NCBI GenBank assembly: GCA_963782415.1
Contig: CAWAJT010000004.1
Coordinates: 744,001-808,000, forward strand
Reading direction: 5' to 3'
Origin: Bog-473 sp963782415
Lineage (GTDB): Bacteria > Actinomycetota > Acidimicrobiia > Acidimicrobiales > RAAP-2
Length of the DNA: 64,000 nt
Both the position numbers and the translations under genes were made by a program. The notes under the pieces are model-generated. The model was given only the letters and a program-made list of their open reading frames with translations, made no database searches and had not been told where the DNA came from. Of the stretch, positions 43,528 to 52,089 are shown in pieces. How positions within the stretch are numbered: the stretch's first letter is position 1; every line of letters starts with the position of its first letter.

Positions 43528-46500
43528 CGCCTACGCCGAGCTGCATGCCCACTCGGGTTTCAGCTTCCTCGACGGCAGCAGCGACCCCGAGGAACTGGTG
43601 GCCGAGGCGGATCGGCTCGGCTTGGCCGCGCTGGCGCTGACCGACCATCACGGCTTCTACGGCGTGGTGCGCTTCGCCGAGGCGGCGCGCGGGTGTGGGT
43701 TGCCGACGGTCTTCGGTACCGAGGTGACGCTGGCGCCGGCCAGCCCGCGTACCGGCGAGCCCGATCCGACCGGCACGCACCTGGTGCTGCTGGCCCGGGA
43801 TCCCGAGGGGTACGCGCTGGCTCTCGACCGTGCTGGCCGACGCGCACCTGGCGGGCGGGGAGAAGGGAAAGCCGGTCTTCACGCTCGACGCGCTGGCCCG
43901 GGCCGCCGGCGACCGCTGGCTGGTGCTGAGCGGCTGTCGGAAAGGGGCGATCCCCGCCGCGCTGATGGAGGCCGGGCCGCGGGCGGCCTCCCGCGAAGTG
44001 GGCCGCCTCGTCGAAGCGTTCGGGCGGGCCAACGTTGCGTTGGAGCTGTGGGACCACGGGGACCCGCTCGACACGGCGCGCAATGACGCGCTGGCCCGCC
44101 TCGCCGTGGAGTGGGGCGTCGATGCCGTGGCCACCAACAACGTGCACTACGCCAGGCCGGCCGGGTTCCGCCTCGCCACCACGCTCGCCGCGGTGCGGGC
44201 GCGCCGCCCGCTGGCCGAGCTGGAGGGCTGGCTCCCCTCCGCCCCGGCAGCCTGCCTGCGCTCCGCCACCGAGCAGGCCCGGCGTTTTGCCCGCTGGCCC
44301 GGCGTGGTCGAGCGCGCCGCCGAACTCGGCCGGGGGTGCGCCTTCGATCTGCGCCTCGTGGCGCCGCGGCTGCCCGACTTCCCCGTCCCCGAAGGGATGG
44401 ACGAGCAGGGCTATCTGCGCCAACTGGTGATCGAAGGGGCCTCGGCCCGTTATGGGCCGCCTGAGTGCGAGCGCGTGCGCGGCGCGTGGAAGCAGATTGA
44501 GCACGAGCTCGCCGTGATCGGCCAATTGGGCTTCGCCGGCTACTTCCTCGTGGTGTGGGACATCGCGCAGGTGTGCCGGCGGCTCGACATCTACTGCCAG
44601 GGTCGCGGTTCGGCCGCCAACTCGGCCGTCTGTTACGCGCTCGGCGTCACCAACGTCGACGCTGTCGACCTCGGGCTGCTCTTCGAGCGTTTTCTCTCAC
44701 CGGCGCGTGACGGGCCACCCGACATCGACGTGGACATTGAATCGGGGCGGCGTGAAGAGGTCATCCAGTACGTGTACGAGCGCTACGGCCGCCGTCACGC
44801 GGCCCAGGTCGCCAACGTCATCACCTACCGACCCCGCTCGGCCGTGCGCGACGTCGGCAAGGCCTTCGGTTTCACTCCCGAGGAGGTGGACGCCTGGGCG
44901 GCGGGCATCGACGTCGGGCGCGGGCGCGGCGTGTCCTCGGCCGCCGCGGTGCAGGAGGTGGCCGACAGCCAGGAGGGTGGAATGCCGCCACTAGTGGCCG
45001 AGCTGGCGGGCGAGGTGCTTGATCGGCCGCGCCACCTGGGCATCCACTCGGCCGGCATGGTGCTGTGCGACCGGCCGGTGGTCGAGGTGTGCCCCGTGGA
45101 GTGGGGACGCATGCCGGGGCGCAGCGTGCTGCAGTGGGACAAGGACGACTGCGCCGCCATCGGGCTGGTGAAGTTCGATCTGCTCGGCCTCGGCATGCTC
45201 GAGGCGCTGCATCACATGGTCGACCTGGTGCGCGCCTTCTACGGGGTGGAGGTCGACCTCGGACAACTGCCCCAGGAGCCCGAGGTCTACGACCTGTTGT
45301 GCCGGGCTGACACGGTCGGTGTCTTCCAGGTCGAGAGCCGGGCCCAGATGGGGACACTGCCCCGGGTGGCACCGCGCACCTTCTACGACATCGCCATTGA
45401 GGTGGCGCTCATCCGGCCCGGCCCCATTCAGGGCCACGCGGTGAACCCCTACATCCGGCGGCGACGGGGCGAGGAGGAGATCACCTACCTGCACCCGTTG
45501 CTCGAGCCGATCCTCAGGCGCACCCTCGGGGTCCCGCTCTTCCAGGAGCAGCTGATGGAGATGGCGGTGGCCGTGGCCGGCTTCAGCGCGGCCGATGCCG
45601 ACGAGCTGCGTCAGGCCATGGCGGCCAAGCGCTCGGCGGCGCGCATGGAGAAGATGCGGGAGCGGCTCTTCAACGGGATGGCGGCGCGCGACATCACGGG
45701 CGCTGTGGCGGACCAAGTCTTTGACGCGCTGGCCGCCTTCGCCAACTTCGGCTTCCCCGAGTCACACTCGGTCTCGTTCGCGCATCTGGTGTACTCGTCG
45801 GCCTGGCTGAAACTGCATTATCCAGCCGCCTTCACCGCGGGGCTTCTCAACGCACAACCCATGGGGTTCTGGTCGCCCCAGTCGCTGGTGGCCGACGCTC
45901 GCCGGCACGGGGTGCGCGTGCGCCGCCCGCACGTGAACCACTCCGAGGTGGGGGCGTCGCTCGAGCCCGGTGAGCCCGGTGAGCCCGGTGAGGCGGTGCT
46001 GCGCCTGGGGCTCGGATCGGTGCGCGGGGTGGGGGACGCCCGGGCGGAACGCATCGTGGCCGGGCGGCCCTGGGCCGGCGGCGAGGACCTGGTGCGGCGG
46101 GCGGGGGTGACCCAGGCCCAGCTCGAGACCCTGGCCGCCGCCGGCGCCCTCGATCCCGAGGAGCCCACGGGAACGGGCGGTGGGGAGGAGGGCGGCCCCG
46201 CGTCGACAGCCTCGCGCCGCCGGCTGGTCTGGGCGGCCGGGGCGGCGGCGCAAGGCACGCCCGACCGTCTGCCCGGGGTGGTGGTGGGAGCCGAGGCACC
46301 GCCACTGCCGGTCCCCAGCCTCTATGACTCGGTGGGTGACGACCTGTGGGCGCTGGGTCTGGCGCCCGAGCGCACGGCCATGCATCTTGCCCGCGAGCGC
46401 CTGGAAGCCATGGACGTGCGGACGGCGCTCGCGCTCGAGGCATGCGCCGACGGCGAGCGGACCTCGGTGGCCGGGGTGGTGACCCACCGTCAGCACCCCG

Positions 46501-46730
46501 AGACGGCTCGCGGCGCGGTCTTCGTCAACCTGGAGGACGAGACGGGGCACGTGAACGTCGTCTTCTCCCGGGGGGCCTGGGCCCGCTGGAAGCACGTGGC
46601 CCGCCACACGCCCGTCCTGTTGATCCGCGGGCGCGTACGCAGAGGACAGGGCGCGGTCAGTTTCGACGCCGAGCGGGTGGAGGCGCTGGTCGTGGGGACG
46701 GCGGTCCCGGCGAGCCGCGACTTTCGCTGA
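43520..46730 (+). CDS. dnaE2: error-prone DNA polymerase III alpha subunit DnaE2 (ImuC), frameshifted
   Basis: The PHP domain starts AELHAHSGFSFLDGSSDPEE and is followed by ALTDHHGFYGVVRFAEAA. At RDPEGYA the frame breaks; removing T43818 changes GYALALD to GYARLSTVLADAHLAGGEKG and restores one protein of 1069 residues, normal DnaE2 length. The polymerase core is intact: GRGSAANSAVCYALG, PPDIDVDIESGRREE with the catalytic aspartates, HSAGMVLCDRP, ALIRPGPIQG and the helix-hairpin-helix. The C-terminal OB fold includes VAGVVTHRQHPETARGAVFV. DnaE2 copies damaged templates with ImuA' and ImuB in the SOS response. As written it would be inactive; a sequencing error is more likely. Confidence 0.9.
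45963..45989 (+). repeat. 9-bp tandem repeat inside dnaE2
   Basis: gagcccggt occurs three times, encoding E-P-G three times in the linker before the helix-hairpin-helix region. It is in frame and harmless to the reading frame. Confidence 0.9.
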
Positions 46731-46768
46731 CCTGGCAGACTGGCCGGCAACCGAGCAAGGGGGCCTCG

Positions 46769-47057
46769 ATGATCCCGCGTGTCCATGTCCTACCCATCGG
46801 CCGAGGGCGCGACGTTCGACCACGACTACTACCGGGAGAATCACGCCCCGCTGTGCGTGCGCACCTGGCACCCTTCGAGTGCCGAGATCGACCAGGGCAT
46901 CGACGGCCCCAACGTGGCCGCGGTGCACCTCACCTTCGAGTCGCTCGACGCGCTGCACCAGGCGATGGCGTCCGAGGGTACGGCCGAGATCCTGGCCGAC
47001 GTCGCCAACCACACGACGATCACGCCCGTACTGCAGACGAGCGAGATCGTCGACTGA
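46769..47057 (+). CDS. EthD-domain protein, probable one-base frameshift near the start
   Basis: The EthD-like ferredoxin fold is clear in SYPSAEGATFDHDYYRENHA and VHLTFESLDALHQAMASEG. ATG 46769 has aaggggg five bases upstream but starts in another frame, MIPRVHV; removing one C from CCC 46774-46776 gives MIRVSMSYPSAEG, the normal family start. As written, translation of the fold can only begin at GTG 46779. About 95 residues after correction. EthD proteins occur with degradative oxygenases, and their biochemical role is poorly known. VOC and SnoaL-like genes follow. Confidence 0.7.
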
Positions 47058-47082
47058 CCACGGCCGCCGGGAGGGACACACC

Positions 47083-47550
47083 ATGTTGCTCAAAGGTTTG
47101 AATCACGTCGCGGTCATCACCAACGATGCCACCCGCCTGAACAACTTCTACCGCGAGGTCTTCGACGCCGAGGTCGTCCGGGATGGGGCAGAGCCCCTGC
47201 CCGACAGGAAGGGCCCCCGCCTCTCCATCATCAAGATCGGCGATTGGGCCGAGCTCAATGTCTTCGAGATAGAGGGCAATACCGAAGCCGACCGCCAGAC
47301 TCCGATGTTCGGCCGCGGCCGGCTCGACCACCTGGCCCTCCAGGCCGCGTCCATCGAGGACTTCGACGAGATCCGGGCGCGGCTCATGGCGCGCGGCCTG
47401 GCCGACGACTTCGTCACGGACTTCGGGCCGATGCTCAGCCTCTTCTTCCGCGACCCCGACGGACTCGAGTGCGAGGTCTGCGTCGAGAACCCCGACGCGG
47501 AGCCGGGCGTCTTCCACGGACCGGGAAACCGGGCGGCGCGCTACTCCTGA
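47083..47550 (+). CDS. VOC-family (glyoxalase/dioxygenase superfamily) protein
   Basis: 155 residues. Two beta-alpha-beta-beta-beta units: GLNHVAVITNDATRLNNFYR with the first metal-type histidine, then LSIIKIGDWAELNVFEIEG with a glutamate, and the second unit RLDHLALQAASIEDFDEIRA ending FFRDPDGLECEVCV. This is compatible with a metal site of H, E, H and E. The reaction is unknown; members isomerise, split rings or bind drugs. It lies 25 bases behind the EthD gene and 17 bases before the SnoaL-like gene, so the three form a small operon. Confidence 0.85.
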   Translation: MLLKGLNHVAVITNDATRLNNFYREVFDAEVVRDGAEPLPDRKGPRLSIIKIGDWAELNVFEIEGNTEADRQTPMFGRGRLDHLALQAASIEDFDEIRARLMARGLADDFVTDFGPMLSLFFRDPDGLECEVCVENPDAEPGVFHGPGNRAARYS

Positions 47551-47567
47551 AGGTACGGACCGGACGC

Positions 47568-47978
47568 ATGGACGATATCGAGGCGATCAAGCAACTCAAG
47601 GCGCGTTACTTCCGGACGATGGACACGAAGGACTGGGCGGGTATGCGCCAGGTGTTCACCGATGACGTCGTCGTGGACACGATCGATTCGGGTGGTGGAG
47701 TGGTCACCGGCGCCGATGCGTTCATCGGCTTCCTGCAGGAAACGTTGGCCGACGCCGTCACGGTGCATCACGGCCACATGCCAGAAATCACCCTGACGTC
47801 GCCGGACACCGCCACGGGCATCTGGTCGCTCCATGACACCATCGTCTGGCCGGACGGCACCCGACTCCAGGGAGACGGGCACTACCACGAGACCTACGAG
47901 CTGGCCGGCGGCGAGTGGAGGATCGCCTCCTCCACGCTGACCCGGCTGCACATGGACCTCACCGGACCTGCTGCGTAG
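47568..47978 (+). CDS. SnoaL-like (NTF2-fold) protein
   Basis: 136 residues with the cone-shaped NTF2 fold: DDIEAIKQLKARYFRTMDTK, WAGMRQVFTDDVVVDTIDSG, a histidine-containing strand TVHHGHMPEITLTSPDTATG and the last strands GDGHYHETYELAGGEWRIAS. The Y/R/D arrangement resembles scytalone-dehydratase and ketosteroid-isomerase-like members often annotated SnoaL-like or nuclear transport factor 2 family. Likely a small-molecule dehydratase, isomerase or cyclase; the substrate is unknown. Confidence 0.85.
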   Translation: MDDIEAIKQLKARYFRTMDTKDWAGMRQVFTDDVVVDTIDSGGGVVTGADAFIGFLQETLADAVTVHHGHMPEITLTSPDTATGIWSLHDTIVWPDGTRLQGDGHYHETYELAGGEWRIASSTLTRLHMDLTGPAA

Positions 47979-48053
47979 CGGCACGTCATTCGACGCGACG
48001 GTGTCGAACCGCGCCCGAACCCCGGGCGCCGTCGCTGCGTCATACTCATCGAA

Positions 48054-49040
48054 ATGAGGAGACGTCTGCCCTACGTGGTCGGAGGAGCGGTCACCGGGCT
48101 TGTCCTGCTCGCGGCGATGCCATGTGCTGTGGCGAGCGTGTCACCGAGCGCGCCCGTCAAGGTTCGCCTCACGCTCCGCACACATCGCGTGGCTGCGGGC
48201 GACCCCATTCGGGGCTCCGTCGTGTTGACCAATACGACCGACACGACCATTACGGTCGACACGTGTGCGCTCGACGGATGGCTCGGGGTGGGACTGCAGG
48301 GCAAAGTCGATTCCTATCCGTTTGGGGGATTCGAGGTTGCGTGCCCCCCCACGGTTCGATTAGCCCCGGGGGCGAACCGGTTCCCGGTGACCGTCAGCAC
48401 GTCATTTGCACGCTGCACGCAACCGTCCCCCGGCGGATCCCTGCCGTCACTCACTCCGGGATGCACAGAATGGGGCGGTCACGTGCGCCAGCCGCCGCTC
48501 CCCGCCGGGCGGTATTCCACCAAGCTCTCGATTGCCGGGCTGCCAGGTCTGACACGTTCGCCGAATCGCGCTGTCGTGACGCTGACGCCGCCGGCGCAGG
48601 CTCCGGTCTCTCCTCCGTGCACCGAGACGCCGTCCGGCGCGCCGCATGAAGTCACTGTCCCCGACGTGGTCGGGGACAGTTCCATCGGTGCGGCACTCGT
48701 CTTCGCCAAGGCCTGCGTCACTGCCGGCTACGCCGACCCCGTGGGGACGGGGGTGCGTGCGGAATCCCCGAAATCGGGCACCACGGTGCCCGATTTCTCC
48801 ACCGTGACGTCACCACCGGCTGACCCAAGACATCAGCCACGTCGAATCTGCTTCTCCGGGTCGTCGGGATCGAGTCCCCAGGCGGCGACCCATGTCGGGG
48901 TGATCCTGATCACCTCACGGCTCATGAACGAGATCGGCGGGTCGACGTCGGTGAGGGCAACGGCAATGCCGCGGATCTCGAGGCCTCGCACTGTCCAGGG
49001 GTCGGCCGACACGAGGTCGTCGATGACGACGGCCACGTGA
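48054..49040 (+). CDS. secreted protein with a C-terminal PASTA-like domain
   Basis: A signal peptide (RRRLPYVVGGAVTGLVLLAA, then MPCAVASVSPS) precedes a beta-sandwich region (VRLTLRTHRVAAGDPIRGSV, VVLTNTTDTTITVDT) and a PASTA-like unit near residues 200-255, HEVTVPDVVGDSSIGAALVF to ESPKSGTTVPDFSTVT. The frame then stays open for another 70 codons that are antisense to the PPOX gene and rich in Arg/Ser, unlike a protein end. A missing base near 48807-48809 would give STVTVTTG and a stop at 48821-48823, just before the convergent gene; this is my preferred reading. Function unknown; PASTA domains bind muropeptides or beta-lactams. Confidence 0.65.
   Translation: MRRRLPYVVGGAVTGLVLLAAMPCAVASVSPSAPVKVRLTLRTHRVAAGDPIRGSVVLTNTTDTTITVDTCALDGWLGVGLQGKVDSYPFGGFEVACPPTVRLAPGANRFPVTVSTSFARCTQPSPGGSLPSLTPGCTEWGGHVRQPPLPAGRYSTKLSIAGLPGLTRSPNRAVVTLTPPAQAPVSPPCTETPSGAPHEVTVPDVVGDSSIGAALVFAKACVTAGYADPVGTGVRAESPKSGTTVPDFSTVTSPPADPRHQPRRICFSGSSGSSPQAATHVGVILITSRLMNEIGGSTSVRATAMPRISRPRTVQGSADTRSSMTTAT
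48654..48680. repeat. perfect 12-bp inverted repeat
   Basis: ACTGTCCCCGAC-GTG-GTCGGGGACAGT, inside the PASTA-like coding part (V-P-D-V-V-G). It could form a very stable RNA hairpin. Confidence 0.9.
48770..48797. repeat. perfect 13-bp inverted repeat, possible terminator
   Basis: GAAATCGGGCACC-AC-GGTGCCCGATTTC lies 36 bases beyond the stop of the convergent PPOX gene and at the end of the PASTA-like region. It may terminate one or both transcripts, with the AAAT/ATTT ends giving a partial U-run. Confidence 0.6.
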
Positions 49041-49240
49041 GGATTGCCTTGCACGTTGCGGAACTTCCGGGTGGCTCCCATCGCCGCCCCGCCAACGAGA
49101 ACCTCGCCGGTCGTTTCGTCGAGGAACACGCCGATCGGGCTGTTCTGTGGTGCACCGTCTGCATCGACGGTGGCGAGGCGCCCGAGCGGCTGGCTCCGCA
49201 GGTACGCCCGTTCGAGTTCGGTCAAGAACACGGTGGCCAT
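48833..49240 (-). CDS. PPOX-class flavin/F420-dependent oxidoreductase
   Basis: 135 residues from ATG 49240, the split-barrel pyridoxamine-phosphate-oxidase-like fold. It reads ERAYLRSQPLGRLATVDADG, APQNSPIGVFLDETTGEVLV, MGATRKFRNVQGNPHVAVVI and VRGLEIRGIAVAL, close to the Mycobacterium Rv2061-type group classed as PPOX F420-dependent. It likely binds F420 or FMN and reduces unknown substrates. Its 3' end is antisense to the last part of the PASTA-like open frame. Confidence 0.85.
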   Translation of the reverse strand: MATVFLTELERAYLRSQPLGRLATVDADGAPQNSPIGVFLDETTGEVLVGGAAMGATRKFRNVQGNPHVAVVIDDLVSADPWTVRGLEIRGIAVALTDVDPPISFMSREVIRITPTWVAAWGLDPDDPEKQIRRG

Positions 49241-49294
49241 AGACCGCAGCATAGGGAGAACCGGCGATCATCGGACCTGCAGTCGCGCCGCGTG

Positions 49295-49630
49295 CTACGG
49301 CAGCAGGCGAAGGTGCGGGTCCGTCGTCGCCCGCCGGCGCGGGAACACGCTCGAGAAGAACCGTCGCCATCGCTGCAACGGACCGAGCGGTGGCGAGGGC
49401 TCGATACCGGTCGGCGCCATGGACTCGGTCATGCCGTAGGCCAACGTCGAGATGAGACGGGCGGCGTCGCCCGTTGGGAGTCGGAACGTGCCGGTGCAGA
49501 AGTCGCCCTGCCACAGCGAGATCACCATGGTGTCGTCGACCGGGTGCGCTGAGACGCCCATGCGGCGGACCTGGGACCGGGTGTCGTAAAACCACACCCG
49601 GTCCCCGTAAAGGTGCCCTTCTCCCTGCAC
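49295..49630 (-). CDS. hypothetical small protein
   Basis: Up to 111 residues from GTG 49630; a GTG a few codons inside is another start. The core RVWFYDTRSQVRRMGVSAHP, then VDDTMVISLWQGDFCTGTFR and LPTGDAARLISTLAYGM, looks like a compact beta-rich domain of about 80 residues, followed by a basic tail. No family recognised. It is 54 bases upstream of the PPOX gene in the same direction. Confidence 0.55.
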   Translation of the reverse strand: MQGEGHLYGDRVWFYDTRSQVRRMGVSAHPVDDTMVISLWQGDFCTGTFRLPTGDAARLISTLAYGMTESMAPTGIEPSPPLGPLQRWRRFFSSVFPRRRATTDPHLRLLP

Positions 49631-49744
49631 GCCCGGAGTATCGCGCCGGGCGCCACCCTTTTCTACTGGGGTCGCTCCGACAGCTGCAGAAGTCGCTGAC
49701 CAGCATGACCACGCCCGGCGGCCAACCGCTGGACCCCCCCGGGA

Positions 49745-49981
49745 TCAGTCGTCGGGGAGGGCGGCGAAGTCGCCCTTCGCCCTCTTGTACCAGGCCATCC
49801 CGGAGAAGGGATGACGCCAGCGCCCCTTCATGTCCTTGAGCGCCCCCTTGTGCGCGTCGTCGCCGGCGGCCACGACGTCTCTCAGGTGGCGATCCTGCGC
49901 CTTGATGACCGCGTCGGCGGTCTCGCCGTGCAACGCGAGGTCGCAGGGACCACCCAGCTCCTTGCAGGTCATGGTCTTCAT
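49745..49981 (-). CDS. small DUF1059-like protein
   Basis: 78 residues starting MKTMTCKELGGPCDLALHGE, with paired cysteines (C-K-E-L-G-G-P-C), ADAVIKAQDRHLRDVVAAGD and the end WRHPFSGMAWYKRAKGDFAA. The cysteine pair and the D-x-H helix resemble DUF1059, a group of small predicted metal-binding proteins. It follows the VOC gene by two bases and is surely cotranscribed. The function is unknown. Confidence 0.75.
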   Translation of the reverse strand: MKTMTCKELGGPCDLALHGETADAVIKAQDRHLRDVVAAGDDAHKGALKDMKGRWRHPFSGMAWYKRAKGDFAALPDD

Positions 49982-49983
49982 GA

Positions 49984-50382
49984 TCAGGCCTGCGCAATCC
50001 GGACGAGATTGCCCGACGGATCACGGAACGCACAGTCGCGAGCTCCCCACGGCTGGGATGTGGGCTCTTGCAGTACCTCTGCGCCCGACGCCCGTACCTT
50101 CTCGAAGGTGGCGTCGAGGTCCTCCGACTTGAAGATGGCGGCCTGCAACGAGCCCTGGGTCACCAATGCCAAGAGCGCGTCACCCTCGGTCTGGGAACGA
50201 CCGCCGTGCGGCTGCGACAGGACGATGTCGAGATCGTTGCCGGGGGCGCCGACGGTGACCCAGCGGAAGTCACCCGCCTTGACGTCGTTGCGGACCTCGA
50301 GCCCAAGAGCGTCGCGGTAGAAGCCGAGGGCTTCGTCGGGATCGTGAACGGATATGAACATTGCGGAAACAGTGACTGGCAT
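49984..50382 (-). CDS. VOC-family protein
   Basis: 132 residues from ATG 50382: SAMFISVHDPDEALGFYRDA, LGLEVRNDVKAGDFRWVTVG, then the second module LDATFEKVRASGAEVLQEPT and CAFRDPSGNLVRIAQ. This is the PhnB/glyoxalase-like form, often associated with extradiol or antibiotic-binding proteins. The upstream extension to 50424 has no content. The AraC-type regulator gene lies about 75 bases upstream in the same direction and may control this pair. Confidence 0.85.
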   Translation of the reverse strand: MPVTVSAMFISVHDPDEALGFYRDALGLEVRNDVKAGDFRWVTVGAPGNDLDIVLSQPHGGRSQTEGDALLALVTQGSLQAAIFKSEDLDATFEKVRASGAEVLQEPTSQPWGARDCAFRDPSGNLVRIAQA

Positions 50383-50458
50383 GAGACCAGTGTAAAATTG
50401 CTCATCCGCCGTTTGCTTCTTCAATCCTGCTCGGTCTCGGAGAGGTGCGTGCCGGTGC

Positions 50459-50869
50459 TCAGGCCGGGATCTGATTGCGCTGGGGGCGCGTGACCACCAT
50501 GCTCACGCATTCCGGAACCACCTCGCTGTCGCTGTGGTCGTGCGCGCGGTACTGCGATGGAGTTTCGCCGACTATCTCGGTGAAGCGAGAGCTGAACGAG
50601 CCGAGCGAGGTACAGCCGACCGTGACGCAGGCGTCCGTGACCGACATCCCCTGGCGGAGGAAGGCCTTGGCGCGCTCGATCCGGCGGGTCATCAGATAGC
50701 TGTACGGAGTCTCGCCATAGGCGGCGCGGAACTTGCGGGAGAAGTGTGCCGGCGACATGCACGCCGTACCCGCCATGGTCGGCACGTCCAGAGGCTCCGC
50801 ATAGGCACGATCGATGTAGTCGCGCGCCCGGCGCAGGTGCGCCAGATCGGCCAGGTCCTCTGGGGTCAC
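50459..50869 (-). CDS. AraC-family transcription regulator (DNA-binding domain only)
   Basis: 136 residues from GTG 50869. Two helix-turn-helix units are visible: TMAGTACMSPAHFSRKFRAA, YGETPYSYLMTRRIERAKAF, then VTDACVTVGCTSLGSFSSRF and GETPSQYR. There is no N-terminal sensor domain, as in MarA/SoxS-like short regulators. The tail after Q-Y-R is unstructured. It is likely to control the VOC/DUF1059 genes just downstream; the signal is unknown. Confidence 0.85.
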   Translation of the reverse strand: MTPEDLADLAHLRRARDYIDRAYAEPLDVPTMAGTACMSPAHFSRKFRAAYGETPYSYLMTRRIERAKAFLRQGMSVTDACVTVGCTSLGSFSSRFTEIVGETPSQYRAHDHSDSEVVPECVSMVVTRPQRNQIPA

Positions 50870-50931
50870 GGAGGCAATGGTATGCGAGGGGTTCAGCCGC
50901 CCGGGCCGGGCTCACGGGCTCTTGACTCCCT

Positions 50932-51597
50932 ATGCTCCGCACAGTGCAGATGCACGTCGTCGAATCGCCCGCTGCCCGCAGCAGACCGCGCTCTGCCGCG
51001 CCGGGGATGCTGGCCGCCGCGGCCGCCGTCCTCTTGGGCGTATTCGAGGGCCTTGTCGGCTTCGTCTGCGTGGCGCCGGGTTCGTCCTTGGCCACGACCT
51101 GCGCCCTCGTGACCGCAATCGGATTCATCGGCTTGGGGCTCGGGTGGGTCTTCGTCTGGAGGAAGGGGAGGCGCAACGCCTTTCGCGTCTTCGCCGTCGG
51201 CACGGTGGTGCTGAGCGCCGTCGCTGTCTGGTGGACCTGGGCCTTCGCCCTGCCGGCGGCACTGCAGTGGGACACGAGCGCGACCCCACGAGCGCAGGCG
51301 GCTCTGCGCGGGATCGGCGACGACAAGAGCGTCTGTACGAACGTGCGGCGCGGATCGATCGGGCCACTCCCGGCGCCGTACCAGCGGTGCGCCATCAACG
51401 GCCCACCTGGTTCGACGGTGGAGTACTTGGTGCTCTCGGGTGATCAACCGCTGTCGCCCTACCGAGGTCTCATCTACAGCGACGCGCCAGAGATCACCTT
51501 CAGCGACGAATGCACACGCCATCTCGTCGGAGAGTGGTACGCCTTCAGCAGCGATCCGGCGGGCCTGATCGGCTATTCGTGCCGCGGGGGAGCGTGA
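50932..51597 (+). CDS. hypothetical membrane protein
   Basis: 221 residues. Three membrane helices: AAPGMLAAAAAVLLGVFEGL, ATTCALVTAIGFIGLGLGWV, and VFAVGTVVLSAVAVWWTWAF. A C-terminal soluble region of about 100 residues has four cysteines (SVCTNVRR, YQRCAINGPP, FSDECTRHL, GYSCRGGA), probably oxidised outside the cell. It is divergent from the AraC gene. No function is evident. Confidence 0.65.
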   Translation: MLRTVQMHVVESPAARSRPRSAAPGMLAAAAAVLLGVFEGLVGFVCVAPGSSLATTCALVTAIGFIGLGLGWVFVWRKGRRNAFRVFAVGTVVLSAVAVWWTWAFALPAALQWDTSATPRAQAALRGIGDDKSVCTNVRRGSIGPLPAPYQRCAINGPPGSTVEYLVLSGDQPLSPYRGLIYSDAPEITFSDECTRHLVGEWYAFSSDPAGLIGYSCRGGA

Positions 51598-52089
51598 CGA
51601 CCTGGCGTCGGCCGTGAGGTCGGCGTGGTCGTCAGGTCGCGCTGCTGCGATTGGCGTTGGGGCAACGGCAATAGAGACTTCCCGGGCTGGCGCACGCACC
51701 TGACGAATGCGCATCACGTCGGCTGGGTTCCCCGCCACCAAGGTGGTCGGATGCGGGGACACACACAGCCGGGCGCTCGCCCGGTGCGTGGCATCCAGCC
51801 CGGACACCGCCTGCGTCGAGCAGGTGGTGTGTCACCACGCCACTGATCCCCTGGGCGTGGTTGACGGAGATGACGGAGACGAGGGCACCGCGACGGCAGT
51901 GCCATGGTCGGCGCCGCACGGTGTTGTCGTTCGGGGACACGCAATCAATGTCGCCCGAATGGCACGTGCGCTTGATGCATCGACCCCGGACTGTTGCGAG
52001 AATTGTCAACGCGGGGTTGGACGACCGTTGTGATTCCGCGGTGTTGACGTTGCTCCGTCGCACCACTGGCGTGTCGCACGGGCGCACCG
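51598..52089. other. intergenic stretch without a supported gene
   Basis: About 490 bases. Open frames exist on both strands (for example 51707-52033 plus) but contain cysteine- and histidine-rich sequence with no domain, ribosome site or typical codon use. I see no tRNA, transposon end or riboswitch fold. It could be decayed coding DNA. Confidence 0.5.

Noticed and set aside
51707..52033. 108-codon open frame in the gap before the DapB-like gene
   Set aside because: Cys/His-rich sequence with no domain and no ribosome site; codon use unlike neighbours.
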